Assembly: GCA_011051855.1 (NCBI GenBank)
Contig: DRKG01000287.1
Span: 1 to 11,104 of the forward strand
DNA: 11,104 nt
Direction: 5' to 3'
From: a bacterium
Lineage (GTDB): Bacteria; Planctomycetota; UBA1135; UBA2386
Shown: positions 1 to 6,615 of the stretch, piece after piece
How the letters are laid out: each line of letters begins with the position of its first letter
How positions within the stretch are numbered: position 1 is the stretch's first letter
Notes under the pieces: model-generated
Database searches by the model: none
What the model was told of the DNA's origin: nothing
What the model saw: the letters and a program-made list of their open reading frames with translations, nothing else
Made by a program: the position numbers and the translations under genes

Positions 1-312
1 GATGATCTTCATGCGCACCGGCTTGCTGGTCAGCTTCTCGAGCTCCTGGCGGAACTCGTCCACCTTGGTGCCCTTCTTGCCGATCAGCACGCCCGGACGC
101 GCGGTGTGCACGAACACCGTGATCAACTCGCCCGCGCGCTCGATCTCGACCTTCGGGATCGCCGCGAACTGCCACTCCTTCTTGATGAAGCGGCGGATCT
201 TCTGATCCTCGATCAGGTTCTGCGCAAAGTCCCGCTTGTTCGCGTACCAGCGCGAGCGCCAGGGCTCGGTGATCGCGACGCGGAAACCGGTGGGATGGAT
301 CTTCTGGCCCAT
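1..312 (-). CDS. rpsC: 30S ribosomal protein S3, N-terminal part (cut by window edge)
   Basis: Small-subunit protein S3 binds 16S rRNA in the head of the 30S subunit and helps form the mRNA entry channel. Only the first 104 residues are in the window; the stop lies beyond base 1. The start MGQKIHPTGFRVAI matches the usual S3 opening (MGQKVHP-GFRLG). The following segment (WRSRWYANKRDF...EDQKIRRFIKKE) and the KH type-2 GxxG element (IGKKG, about residues 84-88) with the helix VDEFRQELEKL are all typical. The ATG at 310-312 lies 2 nt after the rplV stop and has an AGGAG ribosome-binding site 5 nt upstream. This is the usual rplV-rpsC junction of an S10 operon, so the gene is translationally close-coupled to rplV. 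Truncation here is due only to the window edge. Identity is very secure. Confidence 0.97.
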   Translation of the reverse strand, partial: MGQKIHPTGFRVAITEPWRSRWYANKRDFAQNLIEDQKIRRFIKKEWQFAAIPKVEIERAGELITVFVHTARPGVLIGKKGTKVDEFRQELEKLTSKPVRMKII

Positions 313-314
313 GG

Positions 315-728
315 TTACTCCTCGCCTCCGGCAGTGGTGTCCGCGGGGGCCTCGGCCGCGAGCTCGCGCGGATCGCGCGCCTCGGGGTCGGCGACGTGGA
401 CGTGGATGTGGCAGGTGCGGCGCTTGAACGGCATCGCGCGCCCTTGCGGCCCCGGACGCATGCGCATGCCACCGGGCAGCGGCGGCCCGTCCTGCGCGAA
501 CGTCTTCGACACGACCAGACGATTCGGCCGCACCGACGGGTTCTGCATCGCGTTGGCGACGGCCGACGCCAGCACCTTGTAGACCGCCGCCGCGGCGCGG
601 TGGCTGTCGTGGCGCAGCGTGTCGAGCGCCTCGTTGGCCGAACGACCGCGGATCAACTCCAGGACACGACGGGCCTTGTCGACCCCCATGCGCGCCCGGC
701 GGTGCACTGCTCGCGTTTCGAAGCTCAT
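315..728 (-). CDS. rplV: 50S ribosomal protein L22
   Basis: L22 is a large-subunit protein that binds 23S rRNA. Its long beta-hairpin reaches into the wall of the nascent-peptide exit tunnel. The 137-residue product has the family core (RRARMGVDKARRVLELIRG near 10-28, SAVANAMQN near 55-63, and the C-terminal strand KRRTCHIHVHV). Two things differ from the E. coli form. The hairpin tip (about residues 80-103) contains LPGGMRMRPGPQG instead of MKRIMPRAKG and is about three residues longer. After residue 112 there is an acidic tail of about 25 residues (ending TTAGGEE), where many family members stop. The start codon overlaps the rpsS stop as ATGA, and AAGGA lies just upstream, so translation is probably coupled to rpsS. 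Identity is certain; the effect of the altered tip is not known. Confidence 0.97.
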   Translation of the reverse strand: MSFETRAVHRRARMGVDKARRVLELIRGRSANEALDTLRHDSHRAAAAVYKVLASAVANAMQNPSVRPNRLVVSKTFAQDGPPLPGGMRMRPGPQGRAMPFKRRTCHIHVHVADPEARDPRELAAEAPADTTAGGEE

Positions 729-991
729 TTGTCCTTCTTCGCGTGGCCGCGGAACGTCCGCGTGGGTGAGAACTCGCCGAGACGGTGGCCGACCATGTCT
801 TCGGTCACGTAGACCTTGATGAAGGTGCGGCCGTTGTGGACCTCGAACGTGTGGTTCACGAACTCGGGCAGGATCACGCTCGCCCGCGACCAGGTCTTGA
901 TCGGGTTCTTGGTACCCGCCTCGTTTTGCTTCTCCACCTTCTTCAACAGCTTCGGGTGGACGAACGGGCCCTTGTGGATACTGCGACTCAT
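725..991 (-). CDS. rpsS: 30S ribosomal protein S19
   Basis: S19 sits in the head of the 30S subunit, contacts S13 and takes part in the bridge to the large subunit. The 88-residue product is full length and canonical. It has MSRSIHKGPFVHPKLLKKVE at the start, then IKTWSRASVILPEFVNHTFEVHNG and the C-terminal VGHRLGEFSPTRTFRGH signature. The ATG at 989-991 has AGGAG six nucleotides upstream. The stop overlaps the rplV start by 4 bp, and the rplB stop lies 12 nt upstream, so the gene is embedded in the S10 operon. Nothing unusual is seen. Confidence 0.98.
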   Translation of the reverse strand: MSRSIHKGPFVHPKLLKKVEKQNEAGTKNPIKTWSRASVILPEFVNHTFEVHNGRTFIKVYVTEDMVGHRLGEFSPTRTFRGHAKKDK

Positions 992-1003
992 GGGGGGCTC
1001 CTA

Positions 1004-1864
1004 TCAGCTACCGCTGCCGACGGCGACGTGCTTGCCCGGCGAGCGACGACGCAGGATGAACTGGTTGCTGCGGGCCTTACCGCGGCGCGTCTTGCCGCCC
1101 TTGGCCAGCTTGCCGGTTGGAGAGACCGGGTGACGACCGCCGCCGGTGCGACCCTCACCGCCACCCATCGGGTGCGCGACCGGGTTCATCGACGTGCCGC
1201 GGTTGTGCGGCCGGCGGCCCATGTGGCGCTTGCGTCCGGCCTTGCCGATGCGCACGTTCTGCCAGTCGCTGTTGCCGATCTCGCCGATCGTCGCACGGCA
1301 GCGCCGCAGGACCTTGCGGGTCTCGCCCGACGGCAACACCAGCGTCGCGTAGTCGCCGTCGCGCGCCATCAGCGTGCACGAGTTGCCGGCGGAACGCGCG
1401 ATCTGGCCGCCCTTGCCGGGCTGCAACTCGACGTTGTGCACCTGCAAACCCAGCGGGATGGTGTCGAGCGGCATGCAGTTGCCGACGTCCGGCTCGCACT
1501 TCTCGCCCGACATGACCTTGTCGCCCACCTTCAGGCCCTTCGGCGCGAGGATGTAGCGCTTCTCGCCGTCGGCATAGAACAGGAGCGCGATGTCCGCAGT
1601 GCGGTTCGGATCGTACTCGAGCGCCTTGACGGTCGCCGGCACGCCGTCCTTCTGCCGGCGGAAATCGACCTTGCGGTACAGCTTGCGCGCACCACCACCG
1701 CGGAAACGGCTGGTGATGTGGCCGTGGGCGTTGCGGCCGCCGGTCTTCTTGATCCGCTCGGTGAGCGACTTCTCGGGCCGCTTGCCCTTGGTGAGGTGGC
1801 TGAAGTCGAGCACGGACGCGTTGCGGCGACCGGCTGACGTGGGCTTGTAGACCTTTACTGGCAT
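1004..1864 (-). CDS. rplB: 50S ribosomal protein L2
   Basis: L2 is one of the largest 50S proteins. It binds 23S rRNA, is needed for subunit association and lies near the peptidyl-transferase centre. The 286-residue product aligns through both the OB-fold and SH3-like halves: KKTGGRNAHGHITSRFRGGG near 40-58, YDPNRTADIALLFYADGEKRYI near 84-105, and RKRHMGRRPHNRGTSMNPVAHPMGGGEGR near 211-239. In E. coli the last motif reads NPVDHPHGGGEG, with conserved H229 flanked by D228 and H231. Here the central His is kept (residue 231), but the neighbours are Ala230 and Met233. The C-terminus SPTGKLAKGGKTRRGKARSN is a non-proteobacterial form that I associate with PVC bacteria. The gene lies between rplW (19-nt gap) and rpsS (12-nt gap). 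No strong Shine-Dalgarno is seen before the ATG. Confidence 0.98.
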   Translation of the reverse strand: MPVKVYKPTSAGRRNASVLDFSHLTKGKRPEKSLTERIKKTGGRNAHGHITSRFRGGGARKLYRKVDFRRQKDGVPATVKALEYDPNRTADIALLFYADGEKRYILAPKGLKVGDKVMSGEKCEPDVGNCMPLDTIPLGLQVHNVELQPGKGGQIARSAGNSCTLMARDGDYATLVLPSGETRKVLRRCRATIGEIGNSDWQNVRIGKAGRKRHMGRRPHNRGTSMNPVAHPMGGGEGRTGGGRHPVSPTGKLAKGGKTRRGKARSNQFILRRRSPGKHVAVGSGS

Positions 1865-1883
1865 CGCTGTCGGCTCGCTTCGC

Positions 1884-2174
1884 TCAGTTGATGTCGATCG
1901 AATCGCCGGACTTGAGGGTCACGACGGCCTTCTTCCAGGCGGGGGTATGGCCGGGACGGCCGAACACGCGCCGGCGCTTGGCCGGCATCGAGACGATGTT
2001 CACCGCCTCGACCTTGACCGAGAACAGGGTCTCGACGGCCTTGCGCACCTCGACCTTGTTGGCCTTCTTGTGCACTTCGAAGGTGTATTGGTTGCGCGCT
2101 TCCTGGGCGCCGGCCGACTTCTCGGTGACGACCGGACGGCGCACGATGTCGTAGTACTGCTGCGGGTTGGCCAT
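1884..2174 (-). CDS. rplW: 50S ribosomal protein L23
   Basis: L23 lies at the rim of the exit tunnel and is the docking site for trigger factor and SRP. The 96-residue product has the usual RRPVVTEKSAGAQEARNQYTFEVHKKANKVEVRKAVE N-terminal half, followed by the loop AKRRRVFGRPGHTPAWKKAVVTL. The start is the ATG at 2172-2174, one nucleotide after the rplD stop, with AGGAG in the 3' end of rplD, so it is probably coupled to rplD translation. The length is normal for the family and the sequence shows nothing odd. Confidence 0.97.
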   Translation of the reverse strand: MANPQQYYDIVRRPVVTEKSAGAQEARNQYTFEVHKKANKVEVRKAVETLFSVKVEAVNIVSMPAKRRRVFGRPGHTPAWKKAVVTLKSGDSIDIN

Positions 2175-2175
2175 C

Positions 2176-2805
2176 TCAGGACTCCTTCTTGGCGAAGCGC
2201 TGCTCGAGGGACTCGAAGGCAGCCGGCGTCAGCACCAGGTAGCGCCGCAGCAACACCTGGCGGGCGTTGAGGTCGTCGAGGCGCGCGACGTCGACCAGCG
2301 GCACGTTGCGCAGCGACTTGTAGACGACATCGTCCTTGGTCGCGGTGACCACGGTGGCACTCTTCTGCATGCCGAGCTGCGACAGGATCGCGAACGCCGA
2401 CTTGGTGCTCGGCGCCTCGCTCGGCCAACCGTCCGCGATCGCGACCTCGCCGTCGCGGAACTTGGTGAAGATGGCGTTGCGCAGGGCGACCCGGCGCGCC
2501 TTCTTCGGCATGTGGTAGCTGTGGTCGCGCGGCGCCGGCGGGTGGATCCGACCACCACCGCGCCACACCGGCGACTTGGTCGTGCCCATGCGGGCGCGAC
2601 CAGTGTGCTTTTGCGGGTAGAGCTTCTTGTTGCCCCCGCGCACCATCGACCGGGTCTTGGCCTGCACGGTGCCCTGCCGCTGGTTCGCCTCGTACATCAC
2701 GACGGCGTCCTTGAGCGTGCGTCCGAGCACCTTGACGCCGAACGCGCCGGCGTCGACGTCCTTCGTCGCCACCTTGCCGCCTTCGATTACCTTGACCTCG
2801 ACCAT
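2176..2805 (-). CDS. rplD: 50S ribosomal protein L4
   Basis: L4 binds 23S rRNA domain I, and its long loop lines the exit-tunnel constriction. In gammaproteobacteria L4 also represses its own S10 operon through the operon leader. The 209-residue product shows the tunnel loop from about residue 45 to 100 (NQRQGTVQAKTRS, the GRARMGTTKSPVWRGGG motif, then PAPRDHSYHMPKK). The remainder is the usual globular domain, ending LTPAAFESLEQRFAKKES. A strong AAGGAG site eight nucleotides before the ATG supports the start. Its upstream neighbour is rpsJ, only 31 nt away. The standard order is rpsJ-rplC-rplD, so rplC is absent here. L4 and L3 are normally made from adjacent genes, which makes this arrangement unusual. 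Confidence 0.97.
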   Translation of the reverse strand: MVEVKVIEGGKVATKDVDAGAFGVKVLGRTLKDAVVMYEANQRQGTVQAKTRSMVRGGNKKLYPQKHTGRARMGTTKSPVWRGGGRIHPPAPRDHSYHMPKKARRVALRNAIFTKFRDGEVAIADGWPSEAPSTKSAFAILSQLGMQKSATVVTATKDDVVYKSLRNVPLVDVARLDDLNARQVLLRRYLVLTPAAFESLEQRFAKKES

Positions 2806-2836
2806 GGGTTCGTCTCCTTCGGATCAGCGCGCCGGA

Positions 2837-3145
2837 TCAGCAGGCCTTGATGCGGATGTCCACGCCGGCGGGCATGTTGAGCTTGCTCAGCGCGTCGACG
2901 GTCTTGGTCGTCGGCTCCGAGATGTAGATCAGGCGCTTGTGGGTGCGCACCTCGAACTGCTCACGGCTCTTCTTGTCCACGTGCGGCGAACGCAACACCG
3001 TGTAGCGCTCGATGCGCGTCGGCAGCGGCACCGGGCCCGAAACGCGGGCACCCGTGCGCTTGCTCGTCTCGACGATGTCGAGGGAAGCCTGATCGAGGGC
3101 CTCGTGGTCGTAGGCCTCCATCCGGATCTGGATACGCTCTTGCAT
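2837..3145 (-). CDS. rpsJ: 30S ribosomal protein S10 / NusE
   Basis: S10 is a 30S head protein that also acts as NusE, linking NusG/NusB and RNA polymerase in coupling and antitermination. The 102-residue product is complete and typical: IQIRMEAYDHEALDQASLDIVETSKRTGARVSGPVPLPTR, then VLRSPHVDKKSREQFEVRTHKR, ending MPAGVDIRIKA plus a terminal Cys. No Shine-Dalgarno is visible before the ATG at 3143-3145. Instead two adjacent hairpins lie about 22-50 nt upstream in a leader of about 170 nt, behind a good promoter. It is the first gene of the S10-type operon in this window. Confidence 0.98.
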   Translation of the reverse strand: MQERIQIRMEAYDHEALDQASLDIVETSKRTGARVSGPVPLPTRIERYTVLRSPHVDKKSREQFEVRTHKRLIYISEPTTKTVDALSKLNMPAGVDIRIKAC

Positions 3146-3316
3146 GACAGTGGGCGACGGACGAGCCGTTCGGGGCGAACCCAGACGACGGTCCGGTAAA
3201 GGGTTGTGGCAGTACTGCGGGGTCTTTGCGCCGACGCGGCCACCGGGCTCTGTCGTCGCAAGTTGCTGCGTGGCAAGGGGTTACACTCTCAGGTGTGCTC
3301 CCTGGAACGCAGAGGG
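3146..3316 (-). promoter_or_regulatory. Predicted structured 5' leader of the S10-type operon
   Basis: About 170 nt separate the predicted transcription start (near 3316) from the rpsJ ATG. Two hairpins abut exactly. One at 3181-3196 has a 6-bp stem (CCGGAC/GUCUGG, one G-U pair) and a CGUC loop. One at 3168-3180 has a 5-bp stem (GUUCG/CGAAC) and a CCC loop. A perfect 10-bp palindrome, GCAGTACTGC, lies at 3209-3218. Only the pairings are read from the sequence; a regulatory role is inferred from the known autogenous control of S10 operons by L4 in gammaproteobacteria, whose leader has a different structure. Confidence 0.4.
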
Positions 3317-3322
3317 GCGGAC

Positions 3323-3351
3323 ACTGTAGCGAGCGTGCAGGAGCCGGTCAA
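3323..3351 (-). promoter_or_regulatory. Predicted sigma70-type promoter for rpsJ operon
   Basis: Read on the minus strand, TTGACC (3351-3346, five of six consensus bases) is followed after exactly 17 nt by TACAGT (3328-3323, four of six). It lies in the 250-nt gap between the EF-G paralogue stop and rpsJ, the largest gap inside the gene run, where a separate operon promoter is expected. No experimental start site is known. Confidence 0.6.
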
Positions 3352-3373
3352 CCTTGGGCGCGGACATTTTCTG

Positions 3374-3389
3374 CGTCAGACGTCCGACG
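3374..3389 (-). terminator. Weak hairpin after the EF-G paralogue
   Basis: A 6-bp stem including one G-U pair, with loop ACGU, lies 7 nt after the EF-G paralogue stop codon and ahead of the S10 promoter. No U-tract follows (the next bases are CAGAAAAUGU), so it is a poor intrinsic terminator and may only stabilise a 3' end. Confidence 0.2.
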
Positions 3390-3395
3390 GCACCG

Positions 3396-5375
3396 TCACC
3401 CGGGGCCGTTCGCCGCAGCCCCGGGCACGGCAAAGCCCGCGGGCCGCATCGACACCTGCCCCAGCCCCTTGCTGATCGAGCGCAAGCGAGTGACGTAGCC
3501 GAGCATGCGCGCGAGCGGAGCGCGCCCGGTCAGCCGCGCCCCGAGGCGGCCCGCCGCGACCCCCTCGACTTCGGCTTGGCGCGCCCGCAGATCGGCCAAC
3601 ACCGCGTTGGAACTGCCCGTGGGCGCCAACACCTCGAAGGCCACCCACGGCTCGAGTTCGACCAGCCCGGCCGCCGCGAGCGCGTTCTCGAACGCCTTGC
3701 TGGCCGCCTGCTCGACCAGCACCTCGACACCGGCCTCCCCCGCCACCGCCCGCAGGTGCAGAGTGGCGTCGTGCAGAGGGCCGGCGTGCAGACCGGCGAG
3801 CGCGCGATGGCGCAGCTCGCCCATCGCGGTCTGCGCGATCGCGCCGCCGACCTCGTCGACCACCGCGGCCGGGCCGCCGTCCGGCTGCGGGGCAACGGCC
3901 ACTTCGCAGCGTGCCGTGCGCTCGCTCCCGGCGACCAGCGCCCGCACCTCGGCGGAGCCGGTCGCCCGCCTGGTGACGGTCTCGCGCCGGTCGACGCGCG
4001 GCTTCGAGACCCGAAACCCGACACCGACGCGCGCGCGCACCAGGTCGGCGGTGATCTCCAGGTGCAGCTCGCCCATGCCGCGCACGACGATGCGGTCGCG
4101 CTCGCGCGCAACTCGCAGGGTCGGGTCGTCGACCGCGAGCATCTGCACCGCTTGGTACAGGCGCGCGGCGTCCTCGGCGCGGTCGGGCTCGAAGGTGACC
4201 GCGAGCACCGGCGACGGAAACCTCGGCGAGGGCAGCACGGCCACGTCGCGGGGGTCGCAGACGGTGTCGCCGGTGCGCCAACCGTGCTCCCCCGGCACCA
4301 CGACGATCTCGCCGGGTCCGGCGCTGGCGACGGCTTCCGGCCGGTCGCCGCGCACGCACCACAGCTCGGCGGCCTCGTTCGCCGGCAGTTCGGGTTTCTG
4401 GCCGCGCGCGAGGGCGGCGCCGGCGACGAGGCGGCCGCGCACGACCCGCAGATAGTTCCAGACCCGGTCCAGGTGCTGCACCTTGAACACCAGGGCACAG
4501 GCCGGCCCGGCCGGATCGCCGGCACCGGGCAGCGCCCAGATGCCGCGCGCGGGCAACTCGGAGACCGCCGGCAGGAAGCAGACCAACGCATCGAGCAACC
4601 AGTCGATGCCGCGGTTGTAGAGCGCCGCCCCGCCGAGCACCGGCACCACCTCGCCACGCAAGAACGCCGCCCGCAATGCCGCGCGCAGCCGTTCGGCAGC
4701 GACGCCGCGACCGGCGACGACCTCGGCCATGACCTGTTCGTCGTGATCCGCGGCGACCTCCACCAGCCGCTCGTGGGCGGCCAGCAGCTCGGCCTTGAGC
4801 CCGGGCACGAGTTCCGCTGCGGGGCGGCCTTCGAACCACTGCACCGCGCCGGTCAGCGCATCGCCGAGCCCGGCAAAGCGCCCGCTTTCGTCGTGCAGCG
4901 GCACGACCATGGCCACGGCCGTGCACTCGAGCTGCTCTGCAACCTCAGCGAGCACCCCCGGAAAGTCGGCGCCGGCGCGGTCGAGCTTGTTGACGAACAC
5001 CAACCGAGGCAGGCCGGCTGCGACCGTCTGCCGCCAGACGGCGCGCGTCTGCGATTCGACGCCGCGCACGGCATCGACGAGCACGACCACGCCGTCGATG
5101 ACCCGGAGGCAGCGTTCGACCTCGGCGACGAAGTCGACGTGCCCGGGCGTGTCCACCACCTGCAGCGTGTGCTCCCCCCAGCCGACGCGGGTCGCGGCCG
5201 CGGTGATCGAAATGCCGCGCGAACGCTCGGCGGGCAGGAAGTCCATCGCCGCGGTGCCCTCGTCGACGCTGCCGACCCAACTCTGCGCACCCGTGTCGAA
5301 CAGGATGCGTTCGGTGAGGGTCGTCTTGCCCGCGTCGATGTGGGCGACGATGCCGAACGTGCGCAGCCGGTCCAT
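3396..5375 (-). CDS. Divergent elongation factor G paralogue (translational GTPase)
   Basis: The 659-residue product has the EF-G domain order: GTPase with G' insert (about 1-270), beta-barrel domain II (about 290-385), domain III with RGMGELHLEI (432-441), domain IV (about 455-610) and the C-terminal domain V with LGYVTRLRSISKGLGQVSM (625-643). G1 is AHIDAGKTT (11-19), G3 DTPGHVDF (75-82) and G4 NKLD (129-132). It is shorter than standard EF-G (about 690-710). Two key sites differ. The G2 motif reads RGIS (53-56), with Ser for the magnesium-coordinating Thr. The domain IV loop that enters the decoding centre, normally GSYHxVDSS, is shortened to AVAGEAGVEV (543-552) and lacks the conserved His. 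This suggests a specialised paralogue (EF-G2, recycling or ribosome-protection type) rather than the housekeeping factor. It lies upstream of rpsJ, where fusA often sits, but rpsL, rpsG and tuf are absent. The ATG at 5373-5375 matches the family start. Confidence 0.9.
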   Translation of the reverse strand: MDRLRTFGIVAHIDAGKTTLTERILFDTGAQSWVGSVDEGTAAMDFLPAERSRGISITAAATRVGWGEHTLQVVDTPGHVDFVAEVERCLRVIDGVVVLVDAVRGVESQTRAVWRQTVAAGLPRLVFVNKLDRAGADFPGVLAEVAEQLECTAVAMVVPLHDESGRFAGLGDALTGAVQWFEGRPAAELVPGLKAELLAAHERLVEVAADHDEQVMAEVVAGRGVAAERLRAALRAAFLRGEVVPVLGGAALYNRGIDWLLDALVCFLPAVSELPARGIWALPGAGDPAGPACALVFKVQHLDRVWNYLRVVRGRLVAGAALARGQKPELPANEAAELWCVRGDRPEAVASAGPGEIVVVPGEHGWRTGDTVCDPRDVAVLPSPRFPSPVLAVTFEPDRAEDAARLYQAVQMLAVDDPTLRVARERDRIVVRGMGELHLEITADLVRARVGVGFRVSKPRVDRRETVTRRATGSAEVRALVAGSERTARCEVAVAPQPDGGPAAVVDEVGGAIAQTAMGELRHRALAGLHAGPLHDATLHLRAVAGEAGVEVLVEQAASKAFENALAAAGLVELEPWVAFEVLAPTGSSNAVLADLRARQAEVEGVAAGRLGARLTGRAPLARMLGYVTRLRSISKGLGQVSMRPAGFAVPGAAANGPG

Positions 5376-5442
5376 GGGGTTACCGAACGTAGCCCGGACC
5401 CGCCGCGAAGTCGTGCACCGCCGAGCGTTGGCGCAGCACCCT

Positions 5443-5463
5443 GGCCGCCGCGCGCAAGCGGCC
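5443..5463 (-). terminator. GC-rich hairpin directly after the pilT-family stop
   Basis: A perfect 6-bp stem (GGCCGC/GCGGCC) with a 9-nt loop begins 2 nt beyond the TAG stop of the pilus ATPase gene and lies in the 90-nt gap before the EF-G paralogue. There is no U-run. It may mark a 3' end or slow transcription, but chance pairing is likely in such GC-rich DNA. Confidence 0.2.
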
Positions 5464-5465
5464 GG

Positions 5466-6608
5466 CTACATGCCCATCGGGCGCGGACCGGCGCCCTGGG
5501 TGATGCCGCGCATCTGCATCTTCAGGTCGTCGGGGTTGTCGGACGCGGCCAGCGCGTCCTCGAGGCTGATGTTCCCGGCCTGGAACAGGCGGATCAGCGA
5601 CTGGTTGAACGTCATCGTGCCGTAGTAGCTGCCCTCCGCCAGCGCCTTCGGCAACATGCGGGTCTCGCCCTTCTCGAGCAGCTCGCGCACGGTCGGCGTA
5701 TTGATCAGCAACTCGACCGCCGGCACCATCGAGGTGCCGTCCTTGTTCTTGATCAGGCGCAGCGAGCAGACGCCCGCCAGGTTCAGGGCGAGCTGCAGCC
5801 GGACCAGGTCGTGCTGGTGCGGCGGGAAGAACGTGATGATGCGTTCGACGGTCTGCACGGCGTTGACCGTGTGCAGGGTCGAGAACACCAGGTGGCCGGT
5901 CTCGGCCGCGGAGATCGCCGCCGACACGGTCTCGGCATCGCGCATCTCGCCGATCAGGATCACGTCCGGCGACTGGCGCACCGCCTGGCGCAGTGCCTGC
6001 GGGAAGTCGCTGACATCGGTGCCGATCTCACGCTGGTTGACGATCGAACGCTTGTCCTCGAAGCGGAACTCGACCGGATCCTCGACCGTGATGATGTGCT
6101 TGTTCATCGTCCGGTTGACGTATTCCAGCATCGACGCCAGCGTCGTCGACTTGCCGGAACCGGCGATGCCGGTCGCGAGCACCAGACCGCGTTTCAGCGA
6201 CGCGAGCCGCTTCAGCGGTTCGATCGGCAGATTGAGGTCCTTGAACGACGGGATCTCGCTCTTGATCGAGCGGAAGACGAGCCCCTGCTCGCCGCACTGG
6301 TGGAAGGCGTTGCAGCGGAAACGGCCGACGCCGGGCAACGACACCGCCGAATCGGTTGCACCGTTCTGCTCGAACTCCCGGCGACCGTAGTCGCTGAGCA
6401 CTTCGTCGACGTAGCTGCGCACCAGCTCGGCCGGCAGCGGCTGATCGCCGAGGAAGCGGATCACGCCGGCGACCCGCACCGCCGGGCAGCCGTTGGCCTT
6501 CAGCACCAAGTCGGAGGCGTTCTCCTTGACCATGATGCGCAGGAAGTCACGCAACTTGGGCATGCGGCTGGCGGGCGAAGCGGGTGGCGGGGTGTGCGGC
6601 GTCGACAA
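5466..6608 (-). CDS. pilT: PilT/PilU-family type IV pilus retraction ATPase
   Basis: A hexameric secretion-type ATPase of the type that powers pilus disassembly and twitching. From the ATG at 6563 it has 365 residues, the usual PilT length. It shows an N-terminal PAS-like domain (FLRIMVKENASDLVLKANG, 7-25), Walker A GIAGSGKST (132-140), Asp box EDPVEF (161-166), Walker B VILIGEMRD (201-209), His box TGHLVFSTLHT (222-232), and a PilU-like end, SLEDALAASDNPDDLKMQM (333-351). The annotated start is a TTG at 6606-6608, because a perfect GGAGGA (6616-6621) lies 7 nt before it, whereas the ATG has no visible Shine-Dalgarno. That start adds 15 residues rich in Pro and Ser. The family alignment alone would favour the ATG. 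No other pilus gene is in the window. It follows obgE by 70 nt and may be co-transcribed with it. Confidence 0.93.
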   Translation of the reverse strand: MSTPHTPPPASPASRMPKLRDFLRIMVKENASDLVLKANGCPAVRVAGVIRFLGDQPLPAELVRSYVDEVLSDYGRREFEQNGATDSAVSLPGVGRFRCNAFHQCGEQGLVFRSIKSEIPSFKDLNLPIEPLKRLASLKRGLVLATGIAGSGKSTTLASMLEYVNRTMNKHIITVEDPVEFRFEDKRSIVNQREIGTDVSDFPQALRQAVRQSPDVILIGEMRDAETVSAAISAAETGHLVFSTLHTVNAVQTVERIITFFPPHQHDLVRLQLALNLAGVCSLRLIKNKDGTSMVPAVELLINTPTVRELLEKGETRMLPKALAEGSYYGTMTFNQSLIRLFQAGNISLEDALAASDNPDDLKMQMRGITQGAGPRPMGM

Positions 6609-6615
6609 GGCGGAG

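Noticed and set aside
785..1837. A 350-codon plus-strand frame
   Set aside because: It lies entirely antisense to rpsS and rplB and has a low-complexity composition typical of a GC-rich shadow frame.
3396..5375. A TetM-type tetracycline resistance protein
   Set aside because: The length and the GSVDEGT segment recall TetM, but the C-terminal region and overall motifs fit EF-G better and there is no mobile context. It is kept only as an alternative within the EF-G superfamily.
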